From: Microvelia longipes | Lineage: Eukaryota > Arthropoda > Insecta > Hemiptera > Veliidae | Assembly (NCBI GenBank): GCA_018340805.1 | Contig: JACMZG010001913.1 | Span: 8,810,570 to 8,874,569, forward strand | Length of the DNA stretch: 64,000 bases | Reading direction: 5' to 3' | Shown here: piece by piece, positions 57,926 to 64,000 of the stretch | How the letters are laid out: each line of letters opens with the position of its first letter | Position numbering within the stretch: the first letter of the stretch is position 1 | Notes under the pieces: generated by a model | Database searches by the model: none | What the model was told of the DNA's origin: nothing | Seen by the model: the letters and a program-made list of their open reading frames with translations, nothing else | Position numbers and translations under genes: made by a program

Positions 57926-58648
57926 TAGATATTAGTAAGGTATCGTTATGCAAGAGGCATAATTAGCATAATTCGTTTTTGTCTTCAACATTGTTAAAAT
58001 AGCTTGATTATGTTTAGAACCTAATATTGGTTTCACCCAAAAATTCTATACTGATTAAATATTAGGTTTACCAGTATCATTAGGATTTCTGGATTATCAC
58101 AAAAGTCCTCTTTCTACAGAAAGAGCCACATTGGTGCTACATTTGTCCATAAAAGACACGCGCCACTTGATGTTGAAAGATAACTTCTTTTCGTTCGTCC
58201 CTAGAGGGCCAACTCTTTGTGGAACTCCCATTTGAGTTTAGTATACAGGAATTTATATTGTTATCCGCACCAGGGTCCAACCTATCAGGGTTTACGTAGC
58301 TAATACACGATATGTGGTAAAAATACAGTTGTGGAAACCGCATCTGCACAGAACTGTAACATTTCTCAAATAATAACCTTACGTTCACTCTAAAATTGAT
58401 TCTTGCCTTAGCGAGAGGTACCAGTCAAGCCATTAATCAGTCAGCCATAATTAAATTAGAGTAACTACCCCTATACTTCTATGATTTGGTTAAAAAAGTG
58501 GATGTAGAAAGCCCCTTTATCTATATCACCATGTTTAATTAACTTTCCATAAGAAAGAAGTACTACCTGATTTAGCAGCAGCATATTGAGGTAAAACTGA
58601 TGCTTGGTTACCAGGCGTCAAAACCTGCGAACTTGATCCCTCTTGCAT
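43056..58648 (-). CDS. Tret1-like: Tret1-like sugar transporter, SLC2/MFS sugar porter (7 exons)
   Basis: A plasma-membrane facilitative sugar transporter; in insects this group moves trehalose or other sugars between haemolymph and cells. Joining the complements of 58567-58648, 56955-57217, 51287-51463, 48930-49130, 47326-47469, 44222-44487 and 43056-43365 gives 480 codons and a stop, with GT-AG junctions and matching phases. Twelve hydrophobic segments are visible. Signatures: AVGRR after helix 2 (the D-x-x-G-R-R loop), PESPRY after helix 6, QQFSGVNAV in helix 7, DRLGRKPL between helices 8 and 9, and PETKGK after helix 12. The length fits Tret1-like proteins without the long N-terminal extension. 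The start at 58648 follows GAAAG after a splice acceptor, so at least one upstream 5' exon, possibly coding in another isoform, is expected to the right. Confidence 0.95.
43640..44059. other. Transporter intron 6, no feature seen
   Basis: Contains short local repeats of ACCACCAGCTA and a CCTCGGGAG/CCTCAGGAG phrase repeated three times near 43828-43915. No gene. Confidence 0.4.
44060..44145 (+). mobile_element. Penelope-like end fragment with decayed hammerhead
   Basis: CCCGAAGATGTATAAAACAA, then GTGAAACGTCGGAGTCATCC and TCTACATTAAGGCGGTGGCA follow the same plan as 15891-15990 (CCTGAAGG..., GCGAAACGTCGGATTC, CATCTACATTGACGCGGTCA). The first core is CCGAAGA where CTGAAGA is expected. It lies about 80 bp inside the intron from exon 6. 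Confidence 0.5.
44222..44487 (-). CDS. Tret1-like: Transporter exon 6: helices 8-10
   Basis: Residues 290-377 plus two bases. Encodes DAGSSLSPSICTIIVG, VVMTFVSALVIDRLGRKPLL, LLSASVMAFSAILLGVYFFI and LPLLCVSVFMVVFSL. DRLGRK is the second conserved Arg/Lys loop. Acceptor gtgatttcag, donor GTAAGA. Confidence 0.95.
44562..44762. repeat. Perfect 201-bp palindrome in transporter intron
   Basis: Arms of 98 bp (44562-44659 and 44665-44762), identical by eye over the full length, around a 5-nt loop. The arms contain unique-looking intronic sequence 75 bp upstream of exon 6 and match no other family in the window. Confidence 0.92.
44965..46775 (+). mobile_element. Family D element split by family C and other DNA
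   Basis: The 5' hairpin TTTACTTTTCCTCATTTATAG, CTGTTATCATCATATCTCC block and TGACGTCACTAACCAACAAT run to about 45550. Foreign DNA follows (45553-46650). The 3' part resumes with the 5S-like segment near 46664-46712 (AAGTCAAGTAGCATCGACC, ATCAGTGCCTGGATGGGTGA) and ends TACGGGGTACCCGATTTTTTT. Confidence 0.75.
45992..46650. mobile_element. Family C fold-back element, copy 5, nested in family D
   Basis: TTAGTCCAAGAGTCGGAACT at the left and GGGTCTGGCTCTTGGACTAT at the right are inverted ends. A detached left-end piece (TCCTGAACCTAAAAAAATGT) sits at 45555-45600, separated by about 390 bp of unclassified sequence, so the insertion has been rearranged. Confidence 0.7.
46776..47325. other. Transporter intron 5 remainder, no gene
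   Basis: The 65-codon + frame at 46848 has no domain. No repeat family was recognised. Confidence 0.45.
47326..47469 (-). CDS. Tret1-like: Transporter exon 5: helix 7 sugar-binding QQFSG
   Basis: Residues 242-289. Encodes ALAEKLSISQAFTTKAAKKG then LIIGIGVMIFQQFSGVNAVI and FFTVKIFQ. The QQxSGxN motif lines the sugar path in SLC2 transporters. Exactly 48 codons, phase 0 at both ends. Confidence 0.95.
47547..48064. mobile_element. MITE with TATAGAAGGAGCA ends
   Basis: TATAGAAGGAGCATATGACT at the left and AGTAGTGCTCCTTCTATATA at the right. Inverted subterminal blocks ACGAAAGCCGGTTGACTGGT and ACCAGTGAACCGCCTTTCGT, and AGGGGTACCACCCTAACAA against TTGTTAGGGTGACAGC. It is non-coding, with a possible TA duplication. 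Confidence 0.75.
48190..48376. repeat. Tandem duplication of about 115 bp
   Basis: TTCCCTCCATATTTTTAAAG, CCTTGGTTTAAACTCAAACT and GGTGACAGTTTTTACACAGG recur about 110-120 bp later with changes. The second unit ends against family I copy 3. Confidence 0.6.
48377..48829. mobile_element. Family I element, copy 3
   Basis: 453 bp, CAAAGAGACTATCATTGCCT to AAATAAGTCCCTTTG. It shares TTAATGTGACGTCACAGTAA with copies 1 and 2. Flanks GATAGGTT and GGTAGGTA match at 6 of 8 positions, a decayed duplication. It lies 100 bp from transporter exon 4. Confidence 0.75.
48930..49130 (-). CDS. Tret1-like: Transporter exon 4: helix 6 and PESPR motif
   Basis: Residues 175-241. Encodes VSVFWLSIACGVFPIFHFGL, MFLMPESPRYFLIKGN and a cytosolic loop with LQWLRGSSFNIKYELQET. 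Phase 0 at both ends; acceptor aatgatgcag, donor GTAAAT. Confidence 0.95.
49160..49520. repeat. Minisatellite of about 35-bp units
   Basis: About ten irregular units containing CATAATCTAGCTAATAGCCT and TTTAGATACATA. Unit length varies through internal deletions. Confidence 0.8.
49676..49790. repeat. (TA)n microsatellite
   Basis: TA tract with several phase breaks in transporter intron 3. Confidence 0.95.
49850..50690. other. Transporter intron 3, low-complexity then GC-rich tail
   Basis: A pyrimidine-rich stretch (50140-50290) is followed by a region with three GGGCCCC-type blocks (50461, 50547, 50640-50665) ending GGGCCCATAGGTACGCTACT. The end resembles retroelement 3' tails, but no coding part is present. 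Confidence 0.4.
50697..51252 (-). mobile_element. tRNA-headed SINE, head truncated, beside transporter exon 3
   Basis: Colinear with 22494-23035 (AGTGGTAGTAACTACCAGGC, GAGCCGTTGATTTCTATGGT, CAAACCTCCATACACTTTAA, B-box GGGTTCAATCCC). The 5' head stops at TGGTTAAGGTACGCGGCC, losing the front of the A box. It ends 34 bp from the exon 3 donor. Confidence 0.78.
51287..51463 (-). CDS. Tret1-like: Transporter exon 3: helices 4-5
   Basis: Residues 116-174. Encodes VGMMYAGRVILGFVGGLNSV, VAPMYTNEISETRIQGTLGV and LFQLNCTLGILFTYIVGSY. The AGR, P-x-Y-x-x-E-I and G-x-L-G-x-x-F-Q-L features fit the family. A SINE fragment ends 34 bp downstream of its donor site. Confidence 0.95.
51906..52010. mobile_element. 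Family B MITE fragment
   Basis: CATGGAGATATATTTCTAGA and CATTGAGAGGTTTGAAACAT match the left part of family B. The right end is missing. 51464-51905 upstream of it shows nothing. Confidence 0.6.
52151..52636. mobile_element. 486-bp palindromic MITE
   Basis: Ends ATAAGGCGCGGTTAAATATC and GATATTCGACCGCGCCTTAT. Arms of about 190 bp are inverted with few mismatches (GATCACCAACAAACTTTTTT, TTGGTTAATCTCAAAGAGTA). The loop holds a GTCAAATGTTACAAC region. It directly abuts the mariner-like copy. Confidence 0.85.
52640..53235 (-). mobile_element. Mariner-like transposon, dead copy
   Basis: Inverted arms of about 120-140 bp (CAGCTGCTTTGCTTGCACGT near 52720 against CAAGCAAAGCAGCTGTCAAC near 53175; TTCGTACCAAAATTGC against GCAATTTTGGTACGAA) flank a transposase remnant on the - strand. 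It inserted in transporter intron 2. Confidence 0.75.
52857..53113 (-). pseudogene. Mariner transposase C-terminal remnant, broken
   Basis: From 53113 downward: DQKQHRMNIANEMDKN and the catalytic block LLLHHDNAPAY, then a stop and a deletion of about 20 codons. In another frame QPPYFPDLVTCVFFLFPKLK and RPMKGRRYATLDEIKT run to TGA at 52857. HHDNAPA and PPYxPDL are mariner transposase signatures. The second catalytic Asp is visible; the first and the N-terminal DNA-binding part are missing. Confidence 0.85.
53340..54270. repeat. Left arm of a large composite inverted repeat
   Basis: TAAAGCTATAGAAACTTATA (from about 53356) and GGCCTGCTAGCAAATTGATC to TTGTAGCACTTAAAAAAA reappear inverted at 55530-56000. 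An extra 430 bp (53441-53880) here, not in the right arm, is the internal repeat shared with 38960-39290. Some of the shared sequence belongs to the SINE tail. Confidence 0.65.
54271..54712. mobile_element. Inverted family D 3' ends, then unclassified DNA
   Basis: CGGAACTTTTTCTTATCTCA near 54291 and GAATCCGATGTAATAAACAT to GTGCCCGAATTTTTTT near 54410 are two family D 3' ends facing each other. The rest is AT-rich, no gene. Confidence 0.45.
54713..55525 (+). mobile_element. Family D element, copy 5
   Basis: Begins AGACAGGAAAAGTATTGTGT with a partial internal duplication of the first 100 bp, continues through CTGTTATCATCGTAGTTTC, TGACGTCATTAACCCGCAAT, the 5S-like segment near 55322-55370 (AAAGTTAAGCAACATTAAGC) and ends CGAGGAACTCCTTACCCGAT plus a T-run. 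It lies between the arms of the composite inverted repeat. Confidence 0.75.
55530..56030. repeat. Right arm of composite inverted repeat, with SINE tail
   Basis: Inverted copy of parts of 53340-54270. From about 55895 it reads as the tail of the long SINE (GAAGATAGTGTTCTTCCTAA, AACAACACGTGCTCC), which resumes after the family A insertion. Confidence 0.65.
56046..56590. mobile_element. Family A MITE, copy 3 (545 bp), nested in a SINE
   Basis: Ends CAAGGATGTTGAATAAAGGG and CCCTTTATTCAACATCCTTG. Flanks GACAGAAA and GGCAGAAA are an 8-bp duplication with one change. SINE sequence continues on both sides. Confidence 0.9.
56591..56853 (-). mobile_element. tRNA-headed SINE, 5' half
   Basis: - strand head near 56850: TGGTGTAGTGGTTAGCACG as A box, GGGTTCGATCCC as B box, then the conserved GGACGTTAAGCCGGTGGTTC. 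It is better preserved than the other two copies in the B box. The 3' half lies beyond the family A insert (55895-56045). It ends about 100 bp from transporter exon 2. Confidence 0.78.
56955..57217 (-). CDS. Tret1-like: Transporter exon 2: helices 1-3
   Basis: Residues 28-115. Encodes LGGWVMGTVLGWTSPAGPIL, LISGLMAVGAMVGAAIGGPT, the D-x-x-G-R-R loop (ADAVGRR) and ITLMALLIPGLAGWALMIWA. Acceptor ttggtttag, donor GTGAGT, ends in phase 0. The motif GTVLGWTSPA is characteristic of Tret1-type proteins. A potential N-glycosylation site NVT lies in the first extracellular loop. Confidence 0.95.
57391..57428 (-). ncRNA. Hammerhead ribozyme motif, stem I mismatched
   Basis: - strand: core CTGATGA (57428-57422), helix II CCT/AGG plus G-U pairs, GAA, self-complementary AGCGCT, U17 and TGCC. 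The 5' side of stem I reads CGAG where GGCA is expected, so stem I does not form. Confidence 0.5.
57519..57560 (+). ncRNA. Hammerhead ribozyme motif, G12 changed
   Basis: Stem I GGCA (57519-57522) pairs fully with TGCC (57557-57560). Core CTGATGA, helix II ACCT/AGGT, self-complementary AGCGCT and U17 are present, but GAA reads AAA, replacing catalytic G12. Confidence 0.6.
57655..57768. mobile_element. Family G, internally deleted
   Basis: ACACAATATAATTGTGCGAG and GGAAATGTAACAAGCAAAAA, then CGGTGCTCTCTTACCGCCAT. The palindrome is collapsed to about 114 bp. Confidence 0.6.
57835..57925. repeat. (TA)n microsatellite
   Basis: TA tract with one AATATATT break, ending in a short GATA run. Confidence 0.95.
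57926..58566. other. Transporter intron 1, no other gene
   Basis: An 83-codon - strand frame (58137-58388) has no recognisable domain and no splice or start context; not called. No repeats were recognised. Confidence 0.45.
58567..58648 (-). CDS. Tret1-like: Transporter exon 1 (coding): N-terminus
   Basis: Encodes MQEGSSSQVLTPGNQASVLP then QYAAAKS, and one base of the next codon. The exon itself begins at 58653 after tgatttacag, with only GAAAG before the ATG. Because the acceptor is so close, the 5' UTR or an alternative N-terminus continues in an upstream exon. Donor GTAGTA. Confidence 0.88.
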
Positions 58649-58739
58649 CTTTCCTGTAAATCATAAAATTAAAATTTTATATTTTATTTAACCAAAGATT
58701 TTTTCGGTTTGTTCCTTTTCAGTCGAAATTTAAAAATAA

Positions 58740-59478
58740 ATCGGGTACGGGGTACCTAGGAACTTTTCCTCATCACATCGGATTCGCTGCGCTCATCCTC
58801 CCTGCTTCCGACTCTCTTCGCTCGTCCTCAGAGTGTACAATTCGCCAAATTTATACTGCAACATGTCTTCAGACTCGCTTTGCTCGTCCTCAAACAGTAA
58901 AAGCATCCGTATCATTCTCAGAGGTCACCCATACAGCACTGACCACGCTCAATGCTGTTTAATTTTTATGGTCTCACAAAAATCATGGATATTATATTGA
59001 CTTGTGGTATTAAAACGAAACTAAGTGTACTTATTTATTAAGTAAAGGTATACATGTGAACTAAATTTAAACTCAATTGAACTATTTTCTGATTTTTTAC
59101 AATTTTTAAAAAACTTGGAATAATGCTGATAATGAGATGAAACTTGGCCCATATATAGTCTTATGATTTTTTGAAATTTCAGCTGAGTCATTATTGCGGG
59201 TAAATGACGTCATAAGTAATTATTTTCCAAAGAGCACAACTACAGCGGTAGTTGTGCTGATTTTTGTACAAAGTTTCAACTCTCGTGTATGAATACACTA
59301 AGAGCTACGATAATAACAGACACACACGCACACATACTGACACACAACTTTGTGAAAACCACTCAGGAGGTCTTAAAAACCCCTGAAACGGATAATTCAG
59401 GTTTCACCTTGGTTTCGGAATTTTCGCAAACACTTTACATTTCCTATACACCTACGGTATAAATGAGGAAAAGTAAAA
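58740..59478 (-). mobile_element. Family D element, copy 6
   Basis: Element orientation runs 59478 to 58740: hairpin CCTCATTTATACCGTAGGTG, CTGTTATTATCGTAGCTCTT, TGACGTCATTTACCCGCAAT, 5S-like segment near 58918-58975 (CATAAAAATTAAACAGCATT, GTGGTCAGTGCTGTATGGGT), GAGCGAAGAGAGTCGGAAGC, end CCTAGGTACCCCGTACCCGA. It lies 90 bp upstream of coding exon 1. Confidence 0.75.
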
Positions 59479-60131
59479 ACATTATTAAGGCAAACGATGT
59501 TTATAATATATAATTGATGATGGGGCTCTAGTGAGACGTTTAAAATTATTTTGCAATTATGAAGACTAACACAAATTCTAATGATATCTTTTAATATTAA
59601 AATAAAGAAAACATCCCATATTAAAGCGGTTAGAGTTGGAACTCGTGGAATCAGTTGGGTCCAGCTTCAGCGATTTGTTTTTTCCGCAGTAGCGCTACGG
59701 AACAAGGTAGTGGAGAAAATAGTAAGCTTAATATAATCGGAAAGACATCCAAGTCTGTAGTGATAAGTGCATGATCCTACGTATAAATTCTGGTATAATC
59801 GGAGTATTTATATACGAAATATTAACAATTTTTTTATAACCCGATTTTCGTTCTATTAATTTTTAACTCATTTATTACAAATTAAGTTGCACTAAAGAAA
59901 TAATTATTTTCCCATGCTAATCCTATTATAAAAATAGGGTTATTTTTATTCCTTTGAATAAAAATAACCCTAAATGGTAGGGTTTATTATGTTATCCTTT
60001 TCATCGCAAATAGGGTTATGTTATCTGTGCTCGCGGGCAAATTTAGCAGTATTCCCTTTAGGACTTGACACCATTTCTTTAATGGCCTATTCAGGAATAG
60101 CTATTTAAACAAAGAAATTTATTCAAGTATA
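59479..60131. other. Upstream AT-rich DNA, no gene
   Basis: AGGGTTATTTTTATTCCTTT near 59936 has a nearby inverted match AATAAAAATAACCCT. No promoter could be supported. Confidence 0.4.
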
Positions 60132-60139
60132 ATTCTCCA

Positions 60140-60175
60140 CAGTGGCGTAGCCAGGATTTAAAAATATATATATAT

Positions 60176-60206
<31 letters not shown>

Positions 60207-60455
60207 ATATATATATATATATTTGTATATTGTTCAATGTTTTCAAATTTTTATATCTTTCAATTTCATGTATATTTTTTTATATATTATGATATTTATA
60301 TATTAGTTTACTGTTAAAAAATATATGTTATGTAATTTATTATTTTTTATAGGTTTTATTTTTTTCACATATTTATTGCGGGTTTAGGTTATGTAAAAAT
60401 TTCGAGGGGGGGGGGAGGCTGAAGCCCCCTCAGCCCCACCCTGGCTACGCCACTG
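60140..60455. mobile_element. hAT MITE with CAGTGGCGTAGCCAGG ends (316 bp)
   Basis: Inverted ends CAGTGGCGTAGCCAGG and CCTGGCTACGCCACTG; exact 8-bp duplication ATTCTCCA at 60132-60139 and 60456-60463. The CAGTGGCGTA type of end is widespread among animal hAT elements. The interior is TA-rich with a G9 run. Confidence 0.93.
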
Positions 60456-60463
60456 ATTCTCCA

Positions 60464-60975
60464 CACAATTTTAAAACAATCACAAGACGAAAGGCCCTTT
60501 TAAATCTTATTTTCCTAAAAACGCGTGGACAGATATCTTGAAACCGGTTCCGTGCATCCAGGTCATTTAAAATCTACAAAGGTAATAGAGATCAAGGTCT
60601 CAGACTAAGAAACAAGATTAATACATCGATACACTCTTTCAAGGATAAATTGACCGACCTTTCTCCCGTAATTACTGGGCCCTACCCAATGGGGCTAGCA
60701 GAATTCTGCCCCAAAAATAATTCATTATCTGAGCGTCTATATACCGGGTATATTAATGCTAGAAAAGATTTCATAATTTCTCTACTATCTCTCTCATACG
60801 GTCATAGTTGATAATAGTTATAGACAGTAACTGTTGAAGAACGTTTGGTAGTTGATTTGATGGTTTGTTTTAGGTAACCGATGTACTTTCTTTTTAGCTG
60901 AAGTAATTTTCACCGAAATTTTCAATTCATTTTTACTAAAGGTGCTAATACCGTGAGAATCTCCAATAAGACGGT
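60464..60975. other. Unclassified upstream DNA
   Basis: No coding frame over 60 codons, no repeat family match inside the window. Confidence 0.4.
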
Positions 60976-61082
60976 TTTTACTTTTCCTCATTTATAATGT
61001 AGGTAAAAGTATTGAGTTTGTAAAAAAATCCGAAACCAGAATGTCACCGGAATTTTATGTATTTTAGGCCCCCTAAGTAGTT
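60976..61082 (+). mobile_element. Family D 5' fragment
   Basis: GTTTTTACTTTTCCTCATTT, then ATCCGAAACCAGAATGTCAC, cut off after about 107 bp next to a minisatellite. Confidence 0.6.
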
Positions 61083-61094
61083 TTAAGGGGCTTA

Positions 61095-61260
61095 AAAGGT
61101 TAGATAGGAGACATATAACCTAATATAGGATAGTGATAGGAGCATATCAGGTAATAAAGGATAGCGTTAGCAGACATATCAGCTAATATATGATAGTGGT
61201 AGGAGACATATTAGATCAGGAAATATAGGATAGCGATAGGAGACATATTAGCTTTTTTTC
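61095..61260. repeat. 67-bp minisatellite, first block
   Basis: Units with GGATAGCGATAGGAGACATA and TATGATAGTGGTAGGAGAC. The same unit resumes at 61690 after an AT-rich spacer of about 430 bp. Confidence 0.85.
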
Positions 61261-61689
61261 CATCTAACGTAACCCGTTTAGAAGCCGTTTATTTCCATAT
61301 GCCCCAATAATTATTACATATGTTATCTGCTATTGAAAACTTAAGATGTATAAATGACTTAAAAGAATTCTTTTTTTTTTATAAATGAAAACGGAATTTA
61401 GCTACAAATTAAAGTAAAATAAAGGTTAATAATTTCGATTTCAAGACTATATGGTTTAGTCTAGTAGAACAATAATTAAAATAAGATTAAAATTTAATAA
61501 ATATAATAAATCTAAATAATAAAGTAAAGAATTAAATTATTATAAAAAAGATATTAAAGATATAGAAATAAAAATTAAAATAATAAGATAAAAAAAAAAA
61601 AACAAATATTGTTGTAATAAGATCGAAATATAAAAGTAGAATATTCTACAAACTTAGTAAATCAAAATCTAAAGAATTAATAAATATAT
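61261..61689. other. AT-rich spacer within minisatellite
   Basis: Nearly all A/T with AAATAATAAG-type runs. No feature. Confidence 0.5.
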
Positions 61690-62170
61690 ATTAGCTTATA
61701 TATGATAGTGATAGGAGACATTAGATCAGGAAATATAGGATAGCGATAGGAGACATATTAGCTTATATATGATAGTGATAGGAGACATTAGATCAGGAAA
61801 TATAGGATAGCGATAGGAGACATATTAGCTAATATATGATAGTGATAGGACCATATTAGATCAGGTAATATAGGATAGCGATAGGAGACATATCTGCTAA
61901 TATATGATAGTGATAGGACCTTATTAGATCAGAAAATACAGGATAGCGATAGGAGACATATTAGCTTATATATGATAGTGATAGGAGATATATTAGATCA
62001 GAAATATAGGATAGCGATAGGAGACATATTAGCTTATATATAATAGTGATAGGAGGCATATTAGATCAGGTAATATAGGATAGCGATAGGAGACATATCA
62101 GCTAATATATAATAGCGATAGGAGACATTTTAGTTAATTTATGATTGTGATGGCAGACATATCAGCTAAT
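61690..62170. repeat. 67-bp minisatellite, second block
   Basis: About seven units of 67 bp, each of two half-units (TATATATGATAGTGATAGGA and AATATAGGATAGCGATAGGA). The period is seen at 61691 and 61758. Confidence 0.9.
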
Positions 62171-62871
62171 TTAATATATCGATATAGAAGACATGATACT
62201 TAATAAAGGAATAGAAGAGGGATCTAATAAAAGAAAGGAATATCTTTAAACACCAGACAGACATATCTAAAACTTAATAAGATGTGATATTATAATACAT
62301 ATGTAATAAAACACGATATCTACCGTTGCGCCTAAATTATGCATATATATCATAAACATATCACTCATTTATGCATCTATATCACTATCATGCATATATA
62401 TCACTCCTCTTAGTGATATATCACCACTACAACCAACTATCACAACATCACACTTACTCTTATTTTCATCAGCCGTTTCATCCTTAGCAACTAATTCGTA
62501 CATTTTGCGAAACGAGAAGCAAGCGGTACAAAGACTAAGCAAGCGGTATAAACGCGAACCGATATCAGACTGAAGAAATTCCATCCATTCTTAAATGTGG
62601 ATTCAATACGAACTCAATTTATAAATTACTACGCATAGTAAACAAACCGGTTTTGGTTCGACAATATAGAGAGTTTTTTCTCATAGTATTTCTATATGCA
62701 AGGGGTAAATATAGAAAGGCCTTGAAAATAATAATTTTTTGAATATCGAATACGCCAAAATAACAATTGAACAACATGGCAGTCAACATGTTTTGAATTG
62801 ACACTACATCGTTCAGTATGGTAAGGAATTTTATTATACATTTTACTTTTTACGTTACAATAGACTGCCTC
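62171..62871. other. Unclassified DNA with ATCACT/ATGCAT motifs
   Basis: A few copies of ATGCATATATATCACT (62340-62415). - strand frames at 62369 and 62692 have no recognisable domain. Confidence 0.4.
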
Positions 62872-62990
62872 ATTAAGAGCTGCCTTTGTGGTGGAGGTCG
62901 TTAAACGTTTGGATTTATACGGACCTTTGCCATCTAGAAGGTCTGGGGTTCGCATTCCTGGTTACGTTCTTAGTTTATATATGATTGTCG
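62872..62990 (+). mobile_element. tRNA-like SINE fragment, second copy
   Basis: AGCTGCCTTTGTGGTGGAGG, then GGTCTGGGGTTCGCATTCCT. It matches 5558-5700, with a better B-box. Confidence 0.55.
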
Positions 62991-63039
62991 AATAGATAAT
63001 AATTAAAGAAAGTCTAATTCACAATAGAGTTATTATTAT

Positions 63040-63080
63040 AAAACAGCTAGCTTTCAACCAGAACGGTCATCATCACTGCC
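63040..63080 (-). ncRNA. Hammerhead-like relic
   Basis: - strand: GGCA, GTGATGA (C3 changed to G), helix II ACC/GGT, GAA, perfectly self-complementary AGCTAGCT, then G at position 17. Two disallowed core changes mean it should be inactive. No partner was found within the window. Confidence 0.5.
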
Positions 63081-63451
63081 TAGGAACCTAATAGAAATAG
63101 AATGAAAAGAAGTTTAAAACAGGACTTGCTTTTAATAGTTTTTCGTAAGTTGCACTTAGTTTAAAGAATTCCATCTTAAATTACTTGATAAAAGTAAGAC
63201 TTAAATCTATATGTAACGAAACTTATTTTGTTTTAATTATTCAGCCATCATTGTGGCCATCTTCAGAACAATGACTAACTTTACATAAAACTATTACAGA
63301 CTACTTAAAAACATTAAAAAGTACATAAAAAGGTTCTAAATAGCTAAAAAACTACATCTCAGTAAAGTTATAAATTAATGAGTTAATGAGATATAATATC
63401 TCATGTTAATCAGATATTATATCTCATTAATTTATCACTTTACTTGATGTA

Positions 63452-63562
63452 GTTTTTGGGCACTTTTTAGGGCTCTCGGTGGCTTTGTGTAACCTCATTG
63501 AAACCTTCTCTAAGAGTGAGTTAAGGTTATAATAAATCAGTCGTCTGCTTTTCACACGTTGT
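63452..63562. mobile_element. Family B MITE fragment
   Basis: GTGTAACCTCATTGAAACCT and GAGTGAGTTAAGGTTATAAT match the middle of family B; both ends are missing. A short palindrome of TGAGATATAATATCTCA precedes it near 63385. Confidence 0.6.
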
Positions 63563-63566
63563 TTTT

Positions 63567-63870
63567 GTAACTTTTCCTCATTATAGGTATATAATGAGGA
63601 AAAGTATTGGGTTTTAAAAAAAATCCAGAACCGGGATGTCACTGGTATTATCCGTTTCAGGTGTTTTAAATACCTCCTAAAACCGAGATCTTCCTGAATT
63701 ATCCGTTTAAGAAGTTTCAGCGTTTTAAGACCAGCAGCGTGGTTTTTAGGAAGCACTCTGTGTGTGTGTGCCTGCTATCATCGCGGCACACAATGTTTTT
63801 CTACTAAGGAGTTGAAACTTGGTATAAAAATTATTTTTTCGTGTAGTTGTGCTAGATGACTTTATTAACC
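63567..63870 (+). mobile_element. Family D fragment (5' part)
   Basis: GTAACTTTTCCTCATTATAG hairpin, CCGGGATGTCACTGGTATTA with a partial duplication, then CTGCTATCATCGCGGCACAC. It stops before the central region. Confidence 0.65.
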
Positions 63871-64000
63871 GTCATTCGGATCAGAATAAAAAGCTACTTT
63901 GGAGCTACTTATTGTATTGACTAACTCGTACAGGAGTCTATCATTGGCACGATAGGTAGAAATTGGATGTTCTTACATAATCATTTATTTAATATTTTGG

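Noticed and set aside
58137..58388. 83-codon - strand frame inside transporter intron 1
   Set aside because: No domain, no splice compatibility with the transporter, and unremarkable composition.
63240..63290. CTGAAGATGGCC on the - strand as another ribozyme
   Set aside because: Helix II could form, but the following sequence is GAATAA and no stem I or helix III is recognisable.

Overview
This is a eukaryotic window, almost certainly from an arthropod and most likely an insect. It is AT-rich, has spliced genes with GT-AG introns, and is dominated by transposable elements, minisatellites and (TA)n tracts. Two protein-coding genes can be read. On the + strand nine exons (2911-24827) encode the C-terminal 453 residues of a polypeptide N-acetylgalactosaminyltransferase (GALNT/pgant): most of the GT-A catalytic domain plus the complete ricin-type lectin domain. 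The N-terminal membrane anchor and stem lie beyond the left edge. On the - strand seven exons (58648 down to 43056) encode a 480-residue, 12-helix sugar transporter of the Tret1-like (facilitated trehalose transporter) group. The genes converge tail to tail across about 18 kb of intergenic DNA. The transporter's sugar-porter signature motifs are intact. The species and the GALNT subtype cannot be fixed from sequence alone.

Layout: 1-2.9 kb is a fold-back DNA element and an 87-bp satellite. 2.9-25.1 kb is the GALNT gene, its introns packed with repeats. 25.1-43.0 kb is intergenic: minisatellites, MITEs, two broken Crypton-like tyrosine-recombinase genes, and inverted repeats carrying ribozyme motifs. 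43.0-58.7 kb is the transporter gene, with nested repeats and a dead mariner copy in its introns. 58.7-64 kb is upstream repeat-rich DNA.

Recurrent families were recognised by comparing copies inside the window. Family A has CAAGGATSTTG ends, with 8-bp target duplications at its three copies (one of them imperfect). Family B has CATAGAGATATA ends and 8-bp duplications. Family C has TAGTCCAAGAG ends and is a long fold-back. Family D is about 0.8-1 kb and contains a 5S-rRNA-like internal segment. Family F has CAGTCTATCG ends and TA duplications. Family G is palindromic. Family I has CAAAGAGAC ends and an 8-bp duplication. There is also a long tRNA-headed SINE. Several copies are nested (F and the SINE inside D, C inside D, A inside the SINE, B inside a Crypton), which gives a relative insertion order.

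The most striking signal is a set of hammerhead-ribozyme motifs of the minimal type known from Penelope-like elements (CUGANGA, short helix II, GAA, self-complementary helix III). They belong to several sequence families. In eight places they sit as outward-facing pairs at the ends of short inverted repeats. A Penelope-like C-terminal coding remnant next to one motif (17.6-18.1 kb) supports the link to those retroelements. All family, structure and ribozyme calls were made by eye and are unverified by search or experiment.
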